Shown here: piece after piece, positions 17,319 through 24,417 of the stretch | Position numbering within the stretch: position 1 is the first letter of the stretch | Layout: every line of letters begins with the position of its first letter | Source: UBA8437 sp963933195 | Lineage (GTDB): Bacteria; Planctomycetota; Planctomycetia; Planctomycetales; Planctomycetaceae | Direction: 5' to 3' | DNA: 26,859 bases | Assembly (NCBI GenBank): GCA_963933195.1 | Contig: CAWVUS010000035.1 | Span: forward strand, 1 to 26,859 | Notes under the pieces: generated by a model | Told to the model about the DNA's origin: nothing | The model's database searches: none | What the model saw: the letters and a program-made list of their open reading frames with translations, nothing else | Translations under genes and position numbers: made by a program

Positions 17319-17366
17319 CCAGCCTCCTATCTCGCACCCTTATTTCGAAAACCACTCCGTGTGGCT

Positions 17367-17395
17367 TTCAACTCCAGACAGATCGCGGATACAAT
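17367..17395 (+). promoter_or_regulatory. Weak candidate promoter before the four-cysteine protein
   Basis: TTCAAC (17367-17372), 17 bp, then TACAAT (17390-17395), lying 36 bp before the ATG at 17431. The -10 is 5 of 6, the -35 only 3 of 6. The gap 17319-17430 shows nothing else. Confidence 0.25.
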
Positions 17396-17430
17396 CGTCC
17401 CATCATTGATCTGCCGGTCGGTTTATATTC

Positions 17431-17730
17431 ATGCGTCATTATTCGTGTGACCTCTGCGGGGACTCAATTCACGACGATCATTTCGTCGTCAAAGTTGAGG
17501 TCTTTGCCGCCTTCGATCAGGACGAACTGAACGAAGCCGATTTCGATTCCGACCAACTCGCCCTCGTCACTGAGGAAGTCGCCGCAATTGAAAGCGGCCA
17601 GGTCGAAGCGCCGCGTGACCTCGGATCCCAACGATTGAGGTTCGATCTCTGCGAGGGTTGCCGCACGCGGTACCTCGACGACCCTCTCGGCCGCGACGCG
17701 CTGGGCCGCGTCAACTACAGCGAGAATTGA
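17431..17730 (+). CDS. Small four-cysteine (zinc-ribbon-like) protein
   Basis: A 99-residue acidic protein that I cannot assign. Two CxxC pairs, C6/C9 in CDLCG at the N-terminus and C74/C77 in LCEGCRTRYL near the C-terminus, flank an acidic middle part (about 28-55), so one zinc site formed by both ends is likely. The C-terminal DPLGRDALGR resembles conserved tails of small planctomycete proteins, but I cannot name a family. No Shine-Dalgarno precedes the ATG. It follows the cyclase gene by 112 bp and overlaps, by 20 bp tail to tail, the convergent phosphatase gene. Its position between a kinase/cyclase unit and a phosphatase is suggestive only. Confidence 0.7.
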   Translation: MRHYSCDLCGDSIHDDHFVVKVEVFAAFDQDELNEADFDSDQLALVTEEVAAIESGQVEAPRDLGSQRLRFDLCEGCRTRYLDDPLGRDALGRVNYSEN

Positions 17731-19360
17731 CGTCTGCCGCGGCCACAGCCGCTGACGACCTCACCGTACGTTTTGCTTTCCGATGGTGCGGTGGACGGAC
17801 AATCGGGCGTTGATCCATCCGAAGGACCAACAACGTCTTGTCGTCTTCGGTTGGCCCATCTCCGTGCTCCTCGCTGGCGTCCCATATTCGCCCCAGAAGC
17901 TCGTCGAGGGACTCGCCGTTCTTACTGTTTTCCACGGCCGACACAACGCCCTGGGAACCAAACAGTTCGCTGTCAGCATCCATAGTTTCCAAGACTCCGT
18001 CTGAGAACAGGACCATGACGTCCTGCCCACGCAAATGGATTTCATCAGACGTGTATTCCGCGTCGGGTATGATGCCCAGCGGCATCCCATGGGACTCAAG
18101 TGACTGGCAAGAACGGTCACGATACAAAATCGGCACCGGATGGCCGGCGTTGCTGTACGTGAAGGTCATCCGGCGGGAATCGACAATCCCTACCAGGCAA
18201 CTCATGAAGTGGTGACCGGCCGTCACCCGGCACAACGCCCGATTCATTCTCGCCACAACTTCAGCCGGTGGAAGGTTGGGGGCATTTTCATCATCCAAGA
18301 CAGTGCTCAACGCACTGCGGACTGCCGTCATGATGAAAGCCGCCTGGACGCTGTGTCCGCAAGCGTCACCCACGGCAACCAGCGTTTTCCCTTCCGCCAG
18401 TGAGACCAACTCGCAAAGGTCACCGCCGACCTCATCCCGACTTCGGCAACGACCGACAGCCTGAAACCCCGCTCCGGGTGGCAAAATTCCAAGTTGTTCC
18501 CCCGAATTGCATTCCGACAACCCAGCCAACTCACTGAGAAGCCTCTCCCGAATTGCCTGCTCGTCCCTTGTCGCCAATCTTTCCAGAACCCCTGCCAATT
18601 GTGTCGCGACGGCCTGGATCAATTCGATCGTTTGAATTTCAACATCTCCGATCCGCTTGGTCGTGACCCATAGTGTGCCCAAAGGCCCATCGGCTCCAAT
18701 TACGGGAACACAGACCGCCGTCGCGGTTCCCTCTGGGATCCAATCTTCACCCAGTTGGGAACACAAGGCAGGTCCGGCCACTGTCTGAGGCCCATCTACC
18801 AGGGCCTTCAGGTCGACGGGTGAACTTCGCAACCTGCGAATCACCTCATCGGCGGTGCTCCTGACGCTGATTGCTCGTGATTCACCCCTTATTGCCAGTG
18901 TCTCGGTGTCCGCGTCGAGCAAATGAAATCCAGCCCACTGTGATTGGGTCAGTTCCACCGCTCCATTCAAAAGCGTGTTGATAACTTCTCGGCCATCCAG
19001 TGACGTCGCAGCCGCCTGCCCCATTTCCATCAACCGGTGAACGACATTGTCACGGTCGTTCCGGTCACCCCATGTCGCCCCGAGTTCACCTATCAATTTC
19101 GCAAGGAAACTCGTCGCCTTCTGGGCTCGCTGCCGGGTTTCTTCATCTAAACCCGAGGGCAATAACAATTCGATGGTTCCGCCGTTGGCGTTTTCGGAAT
19201 GGTGACTCGTTGCGCGCGCATGCGAACCAGCCGTCGTCCTGGACTCGGCCAGATAACGAACCGTCCAACCGGTGGCCCGGCTGAATTCGTCACACAAAAG
19301 CACAACCCGGGTTTGATAATCACTAGCCGGGTGGGCGGAGTAAGTGTCCGCCAAGTCCAT
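17711..19360 (-). CDS. GAF domain-SpoIIE-type PP2C serine/threonine phosphatase
   Basis: A 549-residue soluble protein. After an N-terminal region (1-100, WTVRYLAESR) comes a GAF domain (about 107-262: AVCVPVIGADGPLGTLWVT), a short linker helix, then a SpoIIE/PP2C catalytic domain (about 290-516). Metal-binding acidic motifs are visible: RDEVGGDL (Asp314), VGDACGHS (Asp332), LFSDGVLE (Asp454) and TEDDKTLLVL (Asp506/507), with SNAGHPVPILY between. The C-terminal tail (517-549) is basic and likely disordered. ATG 19360 is preferred over an in-frame TTG at 19375 because GGAG lies nine bases upstream. Enzymes of this type usually dephosphorylate STAS-type anti-anti-sigma factors, but no STAS gene is seen here. 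The start overlaps a small upstream ORF, and its 3' end converges on the kinase/cyclase unit, so a common target is an attractive inference. Confidence 0.93.
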   Translation of the reverse strand: MDLADTYSAHPASDYQTRVVLLCDEFSRATGWTVRYLAESRTTAGSHARATSHHSENANGGTIELLLPSGLDEETRQRAQKATSFLAKLIGELGATWGDRNDRDNVVHRLMEMGQAAATSLDGREVINTLLNGAVELTQSQWAGFHLLDADTETLAIRGESRAISVRSTADEVIRRLRSSPVDLKALVDGPQTVAGPALCSQLGEDWIPEGTATAVCVPVIGADGPLGTLWVTTKRIGDVEIQTIELIQAVATQLAGVLERLATRDEQAIRERLLSELAGLSECNSGEQLGILPPGAGFQAVGRCRSRDEVGGDLCELVSLAEGKTLVAVGDACGHSVQAAFIMTAVRSALSTVLDDENAPNLPPAEVVARMNRALCRVTAGHHFMSCLVGIVDSRRMTFTYSNAGHPVPILYRDRSCQSLESHGMPLGIIPDAEYTSDEIHLRGQDVMVLFSDGVLETMDADSELFGSQGVVSAVENSKNGESLDELLGRIWDASEEHGDGPTEDDKTLLVLRMDQRPIVRPPHHRKAKRTVRSSAAVAAADVNSRCS

Positions 19361-19538
19361 CGCCAAATTCTCCAATCAAGACCGCAGATTCAAACGACCA
19401 CCTGACGGTCTTTGCGCACCGCTCCGAATCGTCCGGACACCTGCGATAAATATCGGCCAACTCAGATGCGTTCCGCAGGGACTTCGCGACACGAACGATT
19501 GTGCGGCCTGCGACGGACGGGGTGACTGAGAGCGTCAT
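19323..19538 (-). CDS. Possible small protein, translationally coupled between symporter and phosphatase
   Basis: A 71-codon frame whose ATG shares four bases (ATGA) with the symporter stop and whose 3' end overlaps the phosphatase start by 38 bp. The protein has no membrane segment or motif I recognise; the middle (SLRNASELADIYRRC) could form a helix. Codon third positions are mixed but compatible with coding. The ATGA junction is the main evidence. It may instead be chance, with the phosphatase starting independently from its own GGAG site. Confidence 0.35.
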   Translation of the reverse strand: MTLSVTPSVAGRTIVRVAKSLRNASELADIYRRCPDDSERCAKTVRWSFESAVLIGEFGDGLGGHLLRPPG

Positions 19539-21094
19539 TCCGCGGGCGGGGGGGTGTCGCCGCCCCATCGGTTGACCACAGCACAACCGCAAGCGTCACT
19601 CCACACGTTTACCGATGTTCGGCACATATCCAAAACCCGGTCGACGGCCAGTATCACCCCCTGGGCCTCCAACGGAAGACCCACGGCTTGTAACACTATC
19701 GCCATCATCACCAATCCGGCGTGCGGAATGCCGGCAGCGCCGACACTCGCCAGCAAGGCCGTGACGGCTACGATCACCTGTTGGTCCAGACCCAATTCGA
19801 AGTTGGATGACGCCTGGGCAATGAATAACACCGCAACCGCTTCATACAGCGCAGTTCCATCCATATTGATCGTGGCGCCGAGTGGCAAAACAAATGCCCC
19901 GACTCGACGGGACACACCGGCACGGTTTTCAACCGAGGACATTGTCAGAGGCAATGTTCCATTTGATGACGCGGTGGAGAATGCAGTCAAAAGCGCCGGC
20001 GACAGCGCCTTGGCGTAGTCCCACGGACTCCGTTTCGCCACGAATTTCAAGATCAGGGGCAGCACGACAACGGCATGTACGAGTAAGGCCAGGAACACTG
20101 TCAACATGTACCAGCCCAGCGTTGCAAAGACTTCGCTTCCCTGAGAAACGGTCGCCGAGAGCATGAAGGCAGCGACACCAACAGGTGCAAGCCGGATCAC
20201 CCACTGGGTCAATGCCATCATGACCTCAAATGCCCCGTTCACACAGGACAGCAGGACCTCTCCAACGCCTCCGGAAACCCGCCCCAGAAACACTCCAAAA
20301 AGAATGCTGAACGAAATGATCGAAAGAAACTCGCCATTGGCCAAAGCCTCGATCGGATTTGTCGGAACCAGTTTTCCAACCAGGCCGTCAAATATGCCCA
20401 TCAGCGATTCGCCCTGGCCACCAACCACTTCGCGTGCTGCCCCCGGCAATTCCGCGCCAACACCCGGAGAAATAACATTCACCAAAACCAAACCGGTGGT
20501 GATCGCGAGCACACTCGTCGCCAGGTAATACAGCAGCGTGACTCCAAACAACCCACCAAGTCGGCCGTGTTTTCCCAGGCCGGCGACAGCCGAAACCAGT
20601 GACGTGGCGATCAATGGCACGGTTACCATTTTCAGCAACCGCAGGAAAAGCCCTCCAATCCATCTCGATACAACATCCAGCCACCGCCCCGGACTCTCGC
20701 TATACCGTGTCAACGCCGTTTCCAGCCACGCGTTACCAGCGACAAGATCACCGGGAGATCCAAGTGACATTCTCGAAACCAGGGGAACGGAACGGTCTTC
20801 CTGGCTGTAGACCCGGGAATAGACGGCATGCACTTCGTCCTTTTCAAACCGAAATCGGACCGAACGTTCCGACACCCGCCCTGTTTGAGACGCCTCAAGA
20901 TTCGGATCCGATGCAACCGCCACTTCGAGAAAACGTTCACCGGGACGTTCGGGATCGAATTCCACAATTGACCCGGGCGACGTCCGTTCAAATTTCGCGT
21001 CGGCCAATTTTGCCGACCCTGGATTGAACACGAGCCCGACCACCGCGCCGAAGACAGTGGCGGCCAGAATCTGGTAGTGCAAGGGCCACCGCAT
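19535..21094 (-). CDS. Dicarboxylate/amino acid:cation symporter (DAACS) with a large loop after TM1
   Basis: A 519-residue inner-membrane, ion-coupled transporter of the glutamate/C4-dicarboxylate family. Family signatures are all present: FLRLLKMVTVPLIATSLV, the serine-rich hairpin TAFSTASSNGTLP (371-382), NMDGT (410-414), hairpin 2 SVGAAGIPHAG and TM8 DRVLDMCRTSVNV with Arg492, which suggests an acidic substrate. Unusually, TM1 (8-24) and TM2 (from about 139) are separated by some 110 charged, beta-rich residues (EFDPERPGERFLEVAV, VRFRFEKDEVHAVYS), where the family normally has a short loop. ATG 21094 has GGAGG nine bases upstream; a GTG at 21097 is possible. The upstream oxidoreductase ends 18 bp before, so one transcript is likely. 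The actual substrate is unknown. Confidence 0.95.
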   Translation of the reverse strand: MRWPLHYQILAATVFGAVVGLVFNPGSAKLADAKFERTSPGSIVEFDPERPGERFLEVAVASDPNLEASQTGRVSERSVRFRFEKDEVHAVYSRVYSQEDRSVPLVSRMSLGSPGDLVAGNAWLETALTRYSESPGRWLDVVSRWIGGLFLRLLKMVTVPLIATSLVSAVAGLGKHGRLGGLFGVTLLYYLATSVLAITTGLVLVNVISPGVGAELPGAAREVVGGQGESLMGIFDGLVGKLVPTNPIEALANGEFLSIISFSILFGVFLGRVSGGVGEVLLSCVNGAFEVMMALTQWVIRLAPVGVAAFMLSATVSQGSEVFATLGWYMLTVFLALLVHAVVVLPLILKFVAKRSPWDYAKALSPALLTAFSTASSNGTLPLTMSSVENRAGVSRRVGAFVLPLGATINMDGTALYEAVAVLFIAQASSNFELGLDQQVIVAVTALLASVGAAGIPHAGLVMMAIVLQAVGLPLEAQGVILAVDRVLDMCRTSVNVWSDACGCAVVNRWGGDTPPPAE

Positions 21095-21115
21095 CACGAC
21101 GTTCCTCCGATCCGG

Positions 21116-22315
21116 CTACCGACGGGCACCGTCGTAGGCCAGTGACAACGACGCGCCGTCCTGCGAACTACTGGCGACACATTGTTGGATAAAAAACATT
21201 CCTTCCGCACCGTCGTACACGTTTGGATAAACGGTATCGCGAGACTCAAACGCCTCGCCGGTGAGCCGGCCCACAATTGCGTCAAATGCCGACCGGTACA
21301 CGTTACCAAATGCTTCCAGGAACGCCTCCGGGTGGCCTGACGGCAATCGACATGCCGCAGCCCCCGGACCATTCATAAATGGAGCGTTCGGATCCCGAGT
21401 GTAGAGTTGGTGCGGTTGGCCATTGCGTCGCACCATCATCTTGTTGGGTTCTTCCTGCGACCAGGACAAGGCCCCCTTGGTTCCATCAATCTCAATACGG
21501 AGATCATTCTCGCGACCGTGGGAAATCTGGCTGGATGTCACCGTTCCCATTGCTCCACCCTGAAATCGAATCACCGCGTGGCCGTAGTCGTCCAACTCAC
21601 GCCCCTCCTCGAACGTTTCCAGGATGGCACGAACCGTCTCGGGCAATAGTCCCGTCATATACCGGGCCAGATTGAACGCGTGGGTCCCGATATCACCGAA
21701 GGCACCGGCCGCTCCCGACTGAGCCGGATCCGTCCGCCAGGCCGACTGCTTCTGTCCATCCAGTTCAATCCGTTCTCTCAACCATCCCTGCAAATACTGT
21801 GAACGAACCGCCTGGATTTCACCCAGTTCGCCGGACAGAATCATCTCGCGTGCCTGCCGCACCAGGGGATATCCAGTGTAATTGTGTGTCACCGCAAACA
21901 CGGCACCCGACGCTTCAACGGCCTCGCACAACGCTTCGGCCTGGGACATGTCGAATGTCATTGGCTTGTCACAGATTACATTGAAACCGGCTTCAAGGGC
22001 CGTTCGTGCGATTTCAAAATGCGTGTGATTGGGTGTCGCCACGCTGACAAAATCAATTCGATCACCAGGATCACGCGCCAGTTCGCGGTCGACCATCTCC
22101 TGGTATGAGCCATAAGCCCGTTCCGGGCTGATGTCGTAAGCCGGGGCCGACGCCTTCGCCCGTTCGGGATCGGACGACAACGCGCCAGCTACAAGAGCAG
22201 CACGGTTGTCAAGAACTGCCGCGGTGGCGTGAACCCGACCGATAAATGCTCCCTGACCGCCGCCGACCAGGCCCATCCTCAGTTTCCGTCCCAGGGCCCC
22301 GTTAGTCGTCTCCAT
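21116..22315 (-). CDS. Gfo/Idh/MocA-family NAD(P)-dependent oxidoreductase
   Basis: A 399-residue sugar- or polyol-dehydrogenase-like enzyme. The Rossmann motif is GLVGGGQGAFIG (15-26), with FVSVATPNHTHFEIA, the catalytic-lysine motif ICDKPMT (Lys117; usually EKP) and GDIGTHAFNLARY (Asp208, His212) at the expected places. The C-terminal alpha/beta domain contains GGAMGTVTSSQISHG and EIDGTKGALSW, typical of the family. Members oxidise or epimerise sugars, inositols and related polyols, but the substrate cannot be read from motifs. The start is well supported: AGGGGAG lies just upstream of the ATG, with a dyad immediately before it. It leads a minus-strand run with the symporter, a small ORF and the phosphatase. 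Confidence 0.93.
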   Translation of the reverse strand: METTNGALGRKLRMGLVGGGQGAFIGRVHATAAVLDNRAALVAGALSSDPERAKASAPAYDISPERAYGSYQEMVDRELARDPGDRIDFVSVATPNHTHFEIARTALEAGFNVICDKPMTFDMSQAEALCEAVEASGAVFAVTHNYTGYPLVRQAREMILSGELGEIQAVRSQYLQGWLRERIELDGQKQSAWRTDPAQSGAAGAFGDIGTHAFNLARYMTGLLPETVRAILETFEEGRELDDYGHAVIRFQGGAMGTVTSSQISHGRENDLRIEIDGTKGALSWSQEEPNKMMVRRNGQPHQLYTRDPNAPFMNGPGAAACRLPSGHPEAFLEAFGNVYRSAFDAIVGRLTGEAFESRDTVYPNVYDGAEGMFFIQQCVASSSQDGASLSLAYDGARR

Positions 22316-22333
22316 CGCACACCACTCCCCTCT

Positions 22334-22360
22334 GTACCTGTCGCCGGCGCGACCTGGTAC
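22334..22360 (-). promoter_or_regulatory. 27-bp imperfect dyad in the leader of the Gfo/Idh/MocA gene
   Basis: Arms GTACC..GTCGC and GCGAC..GGTAC around a CGGC centre, with one extra base on one side. It lies 18 bp upstream of the oxidoreductase ATG and adjoins its ribosome site. It could be an operator or a leader hairpin. On the plus strand it is followed by GTG and six T, but no plus-strand gene ends here. Confidence 0.3.
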
Positions 22361-22493
22361 GTGTTTTTTGATAACCGCAATCGCCCAAAGACTACAAGTC
22401 GAACCACTCGATTACAACGTACGCATCGGCCGGCCGACGACAACCTGATCTGGCCTGTAAGAATCAAACCCGGTAAACTCACCCACACAAGTC

Positions 22494-22509
22494 GGCGGTT
22501 TCTACCGCC
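22494..22509 (+). promoter_or_regulatory. Small perfect hairpin upstream of the membrane-anchored protein gene
   Basis: GGCGGT, loop TTCT, ACCGCC: a six-base-pair stem 35 bp before the ATG at 22545, upstream of the AAGGA ribosome site. It may be part of the 5' leader. The remainder of 22316-22544 holds the dyad at 22334-22360 and no clear promoter. Confidence 0.2.
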
Positions 22510-22544
22510 ACCATCCCTCGACTCGCTCAGAAGGAAAGCCAGTC

Positions 22545-23060
22545 ATGCCACACCGTTTACTCACCACCTGGAAAACCCGTGTGGCCTGCCTTTTCCTGGG
22601 CATTCTAGTTGGGGGAGGCCTGGTCTGGGCGTTTCCCACCCAGCATGTCGCAGCCTACAGCAGCGATCGAAACGACAAGTTTTCGGTCACCACCGCATTG
22701 ACCGGCCCCACCTCCGAAGCAGTCTTCGTTCTGGACTTCCTCACGGGGACGGTTCGCGGCTTCGCACTCGACCGAACGGCCAGCAAGTTCATGTGGGTCT
22801 ACACCCGGTCGGTGGCCCAAGATTTTGGAGTCGACCCCAACAAGCCGGCTCGCTACGCAATCGTCAGTGGCATGGCTCAGGCGTCCGGCCGAGGCGGGGC
22901 CTCATTCGCCCCGAGCTACATCTACGTCGCCGAGCTTTCGACAGGGAAAGTCCAGGCATACGCCATCCCGTATCGCACACAACGCGGCACGACACCGACT
23001 CAGCTCATCCCGGTCCCGGCCGTGAACTTCGCTTTTGCCGAACCTCGCGAGACCGAATAA
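22545..23060 (+). CDS. Small membrane-anchored protein of unknown function
   Basis: A 171-residue protein with an N-terminal hydrophobic segment (about 12-30, ACLFLGILVGGGLVWAF) preceded by Lys/Arg, i.e. a signal anchor or signal peptide, so the remainder should lie outside the cytoplasm. The outer part has alternating strands: AVFVLDFLTGTVRGFALD, YAIVSGMAQ, SYIYVAELSTGKVQAYAIPY. The two similar phrases LTGTVRGFALD and STGKVQAYAIP look like paired beta-hairpins of an internal repeat, reminiscent of a propeller-blade pattern but too short for a propeller. AAGGA lies about nine bases before the ATG. The gene is divergent from the oxidoreductase and convergent with the methyltransferase 24 bp further on. 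I cannot name a family. Confidence 0.75.
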   Translation: MPHRLLTTWKTRVACLFLGILVGGGLVWAFPTQHVAAYSSDRNDKFSVTTALTGPTSEAVFVLDFLTGTVRGFALDRTASKFMWVYTRSVAQDFGVDPNKPARYAIVSGMAQASGRGGASFAPSYIYVAELSTGKVQAYAIPYRTQRGTTPTQLIPVPAVNFAFAEPRETE

Positions 23061-23084
23061 GCACGCCGCGGTGTTCCCCGGCAA

Positions 23085-24272
23085 TCAGGCGACAACGCGC
23101 CTGGCGATCACCGCCCGCGTGCGTCCGTCGATCTTGGCCACGATCACCACTCCCGGCACGTCGCCTTTCAGCTTGAGCTTGCGACGCAACACTTCGGCAT
23201 CAACCGCGACGTGTCGACACTTGATCTCAAGTGGCCCGAAACCCAATTCACGAGCGGCGTCGCGAATTGCACGTGGTTTGTTGGCAGTCACGGTCTCCAC
23301 CTTGAAACATTGAGCCAACGCCGTCTCGGAAGGCCGGTCTGCTGACAGGTACTCCTCCCGGTCATCCAACCGCCACCCATCGCACACCTCGGCCAAACGA
23401 TCGACCAAACCGGAACGGACGACCGCTGGGTCTGGGTCCAGGAGAAATTCTCCTGGGGCACCACTGCGAAACGGTGCCGAGAGCGGATGTCCCTCCAGCG
23501 TCTCCCCGCTGGGCAACGACGTCGCACGAAACAGCTGTGGCTGCCCCAACGGGGGGCTCCCCGCGAGTCCGCCAAACCAGACAACCGCCTGCTTGCACTC
23601 ACGGCCCACGCTGATCAATTCAATTTCACAACCCGCAAACTTGCCAAGAAAATTTGCAGCAGGACTCAACTTGATCGCCCCTCCCTCCGCATGGACCGTC
23701 AACGCGTCCAGGTAGTCCCGGCCCGGCACGGCGTCTTCGATTCGATGAGAGCGGATGTGGCCACCTGCTCGCTGATCCGGGTCGACATGAACCAGGCCTC
23801 GAAACTTGTTCATTCGCAAGACGTCAGCAACAACGACAGTCACTCGACTTCCGACACCGTAAAGTTCTGTATTCCAACGGGCACAAAGAGCGCGAGCCGG
23901 ATCACGATCGACGGCAACCACATCACTCCTGGTGGCCAAGGCCAGTGCATCGCCCCCTACACCGCAACACAAATCCCAGGTCACACCTTCCTCGAACCTC
24001 AGTGCCTTATGGCTCGACACCGCCTCACTGGACGCCTGCTCAAGCCCCACGCGATCAAACCACATGTTTTCGTGGTGGTGAAATCGCCCCGCAGCCCTCT
24101 TCCGATTGTCCGTCAACTGGAAGGCCAGCCGCACCAAATCCTCATGAAACTGTTTTCGCAACTTGTTCTGCAGTCCCAATTCCGCCTGCCCTCCCTCGGC
24201 AACGGCCTCGAGGATTTCCGGCGTTGCCCGCAACCCGAGCCAACGGTCCCATTCGGAAAGTTGTTGGTTCAT
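23085..24272 (-). CDS. Class I SAM-dependent methyltransferase with C-terminal THUMP-like domain
   Basis: A 395-residue protein from ATG 24272 (a TTG at 24308 would add 12 residues). An N-terminal helical part (1-90) is followed by a Rossmann methyltransferase core: SAM loop TWDLCCGVGGDALALA (98-113), acidic strand end VVAVDRDP and catalytic-face motif LVHVDPDQR (160-168). The C-terminal about 70 residues (KVETVTANKPRAIRDAAREL, EIKCRHV, LRRKLKLKG) match the THUMP-like domain found at the end of a family of uncharacterised bacterial and archaeal methyltransferases. RNA is the likely substrate by analogy with THUMP enzymes, but this is not shown. No strong ribosome site. Divergent from cbiM, convergent with the small membrane protein. 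Confidence 0.88.
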   Translation of the reverse strand: MNQQLSEWDRWLGLRATPEILEAVAEGGQAELGLQNKLRKQFHEDLVRLAFQLTDNRKRAAGRFHHHENMWFDRVGLEQASSEAVSSHKALRFEEGVTWDLCCGVGGDALALATRSDVVAVDRDPARALCARWNTELYGVGSRVTVVVADVLRMNKFRGLVHVDPDQRAGGHIRSHRIEDAVPGRDYLDALTVHAEGGAIKLSPAANFLGKFAGCEIELISVGRECKQAVVWFGGLAGSPPLGQPQLFRATSLPSGETLEGHPLSAPFRSGAPGEFLLDPDPAVVRSGLVDRLAEVCDGWRLDDREEYLSADRPSETALAQCFKVETVTANKPRAIRDAARELGFGPLEIKCRHVAVDAEVLRRKLKLKGDVPGVVIVAKIDGRTRAVIARRVVA

Positions 24273-24335
24273 CGGATTACCCGGCGACTGGATCGCGACA
24301 GATTGCAAAGGGTTGGTGTGAGAATTAGATTGGGG

Positions 24336-24361
24336 ATTCTATCGTTCTGAGACCTTCTCAG
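24336..24361 (-). promoter_or_regulatory. Candidate -10 and 15-bp dyad between the methyltransferase and cbiM
   Basis: On the minus strand TAGAAT (24341-24336) is a plausible -10 for the methyltransferase; no good -35 is seen. Just upstream lies CTGAGA, CCT, TCTCAG (24347-24361), a perfect six-base inverted repeat in the spacer region and 56 bp before cbiM. It could be an operator. It does not resemble a NikR site, and no cobalamin riboswitch fits in this 145-bp gap. Confidence 0.3.
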
Positions 24362-24417
24362 CGACTCGCCCCCACATCCTCTCCGCCAATACCGCTGTTC
24401 TCCGGCGAAATCTCTCG

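Noticed and set aside
22334..22369. Rho-independent terminator on the plus strand
   Set aside because: A hairpin with a nearby T-run exists, but no plus-strand gene lies upstream, the stem is interrupted and the T-run is three bases away.
22229..23176. Plus-strand frame of 315 codons
   Set aside because: It spans an intergenic region and overlaps the better-supported gene at 22545 in another frame; the product is Arg/Pro/His-rich.
23487..24350. Plus-strand frame of 287 codons
   Set aside because: Antisense to the methyltransferase with its clear SAM-binding loop.
24273..24417. Cobalamin riboswitch upstream of cbiM
   Set aside because: The gap is too short and lacks a recognisable B12-box-like segment.
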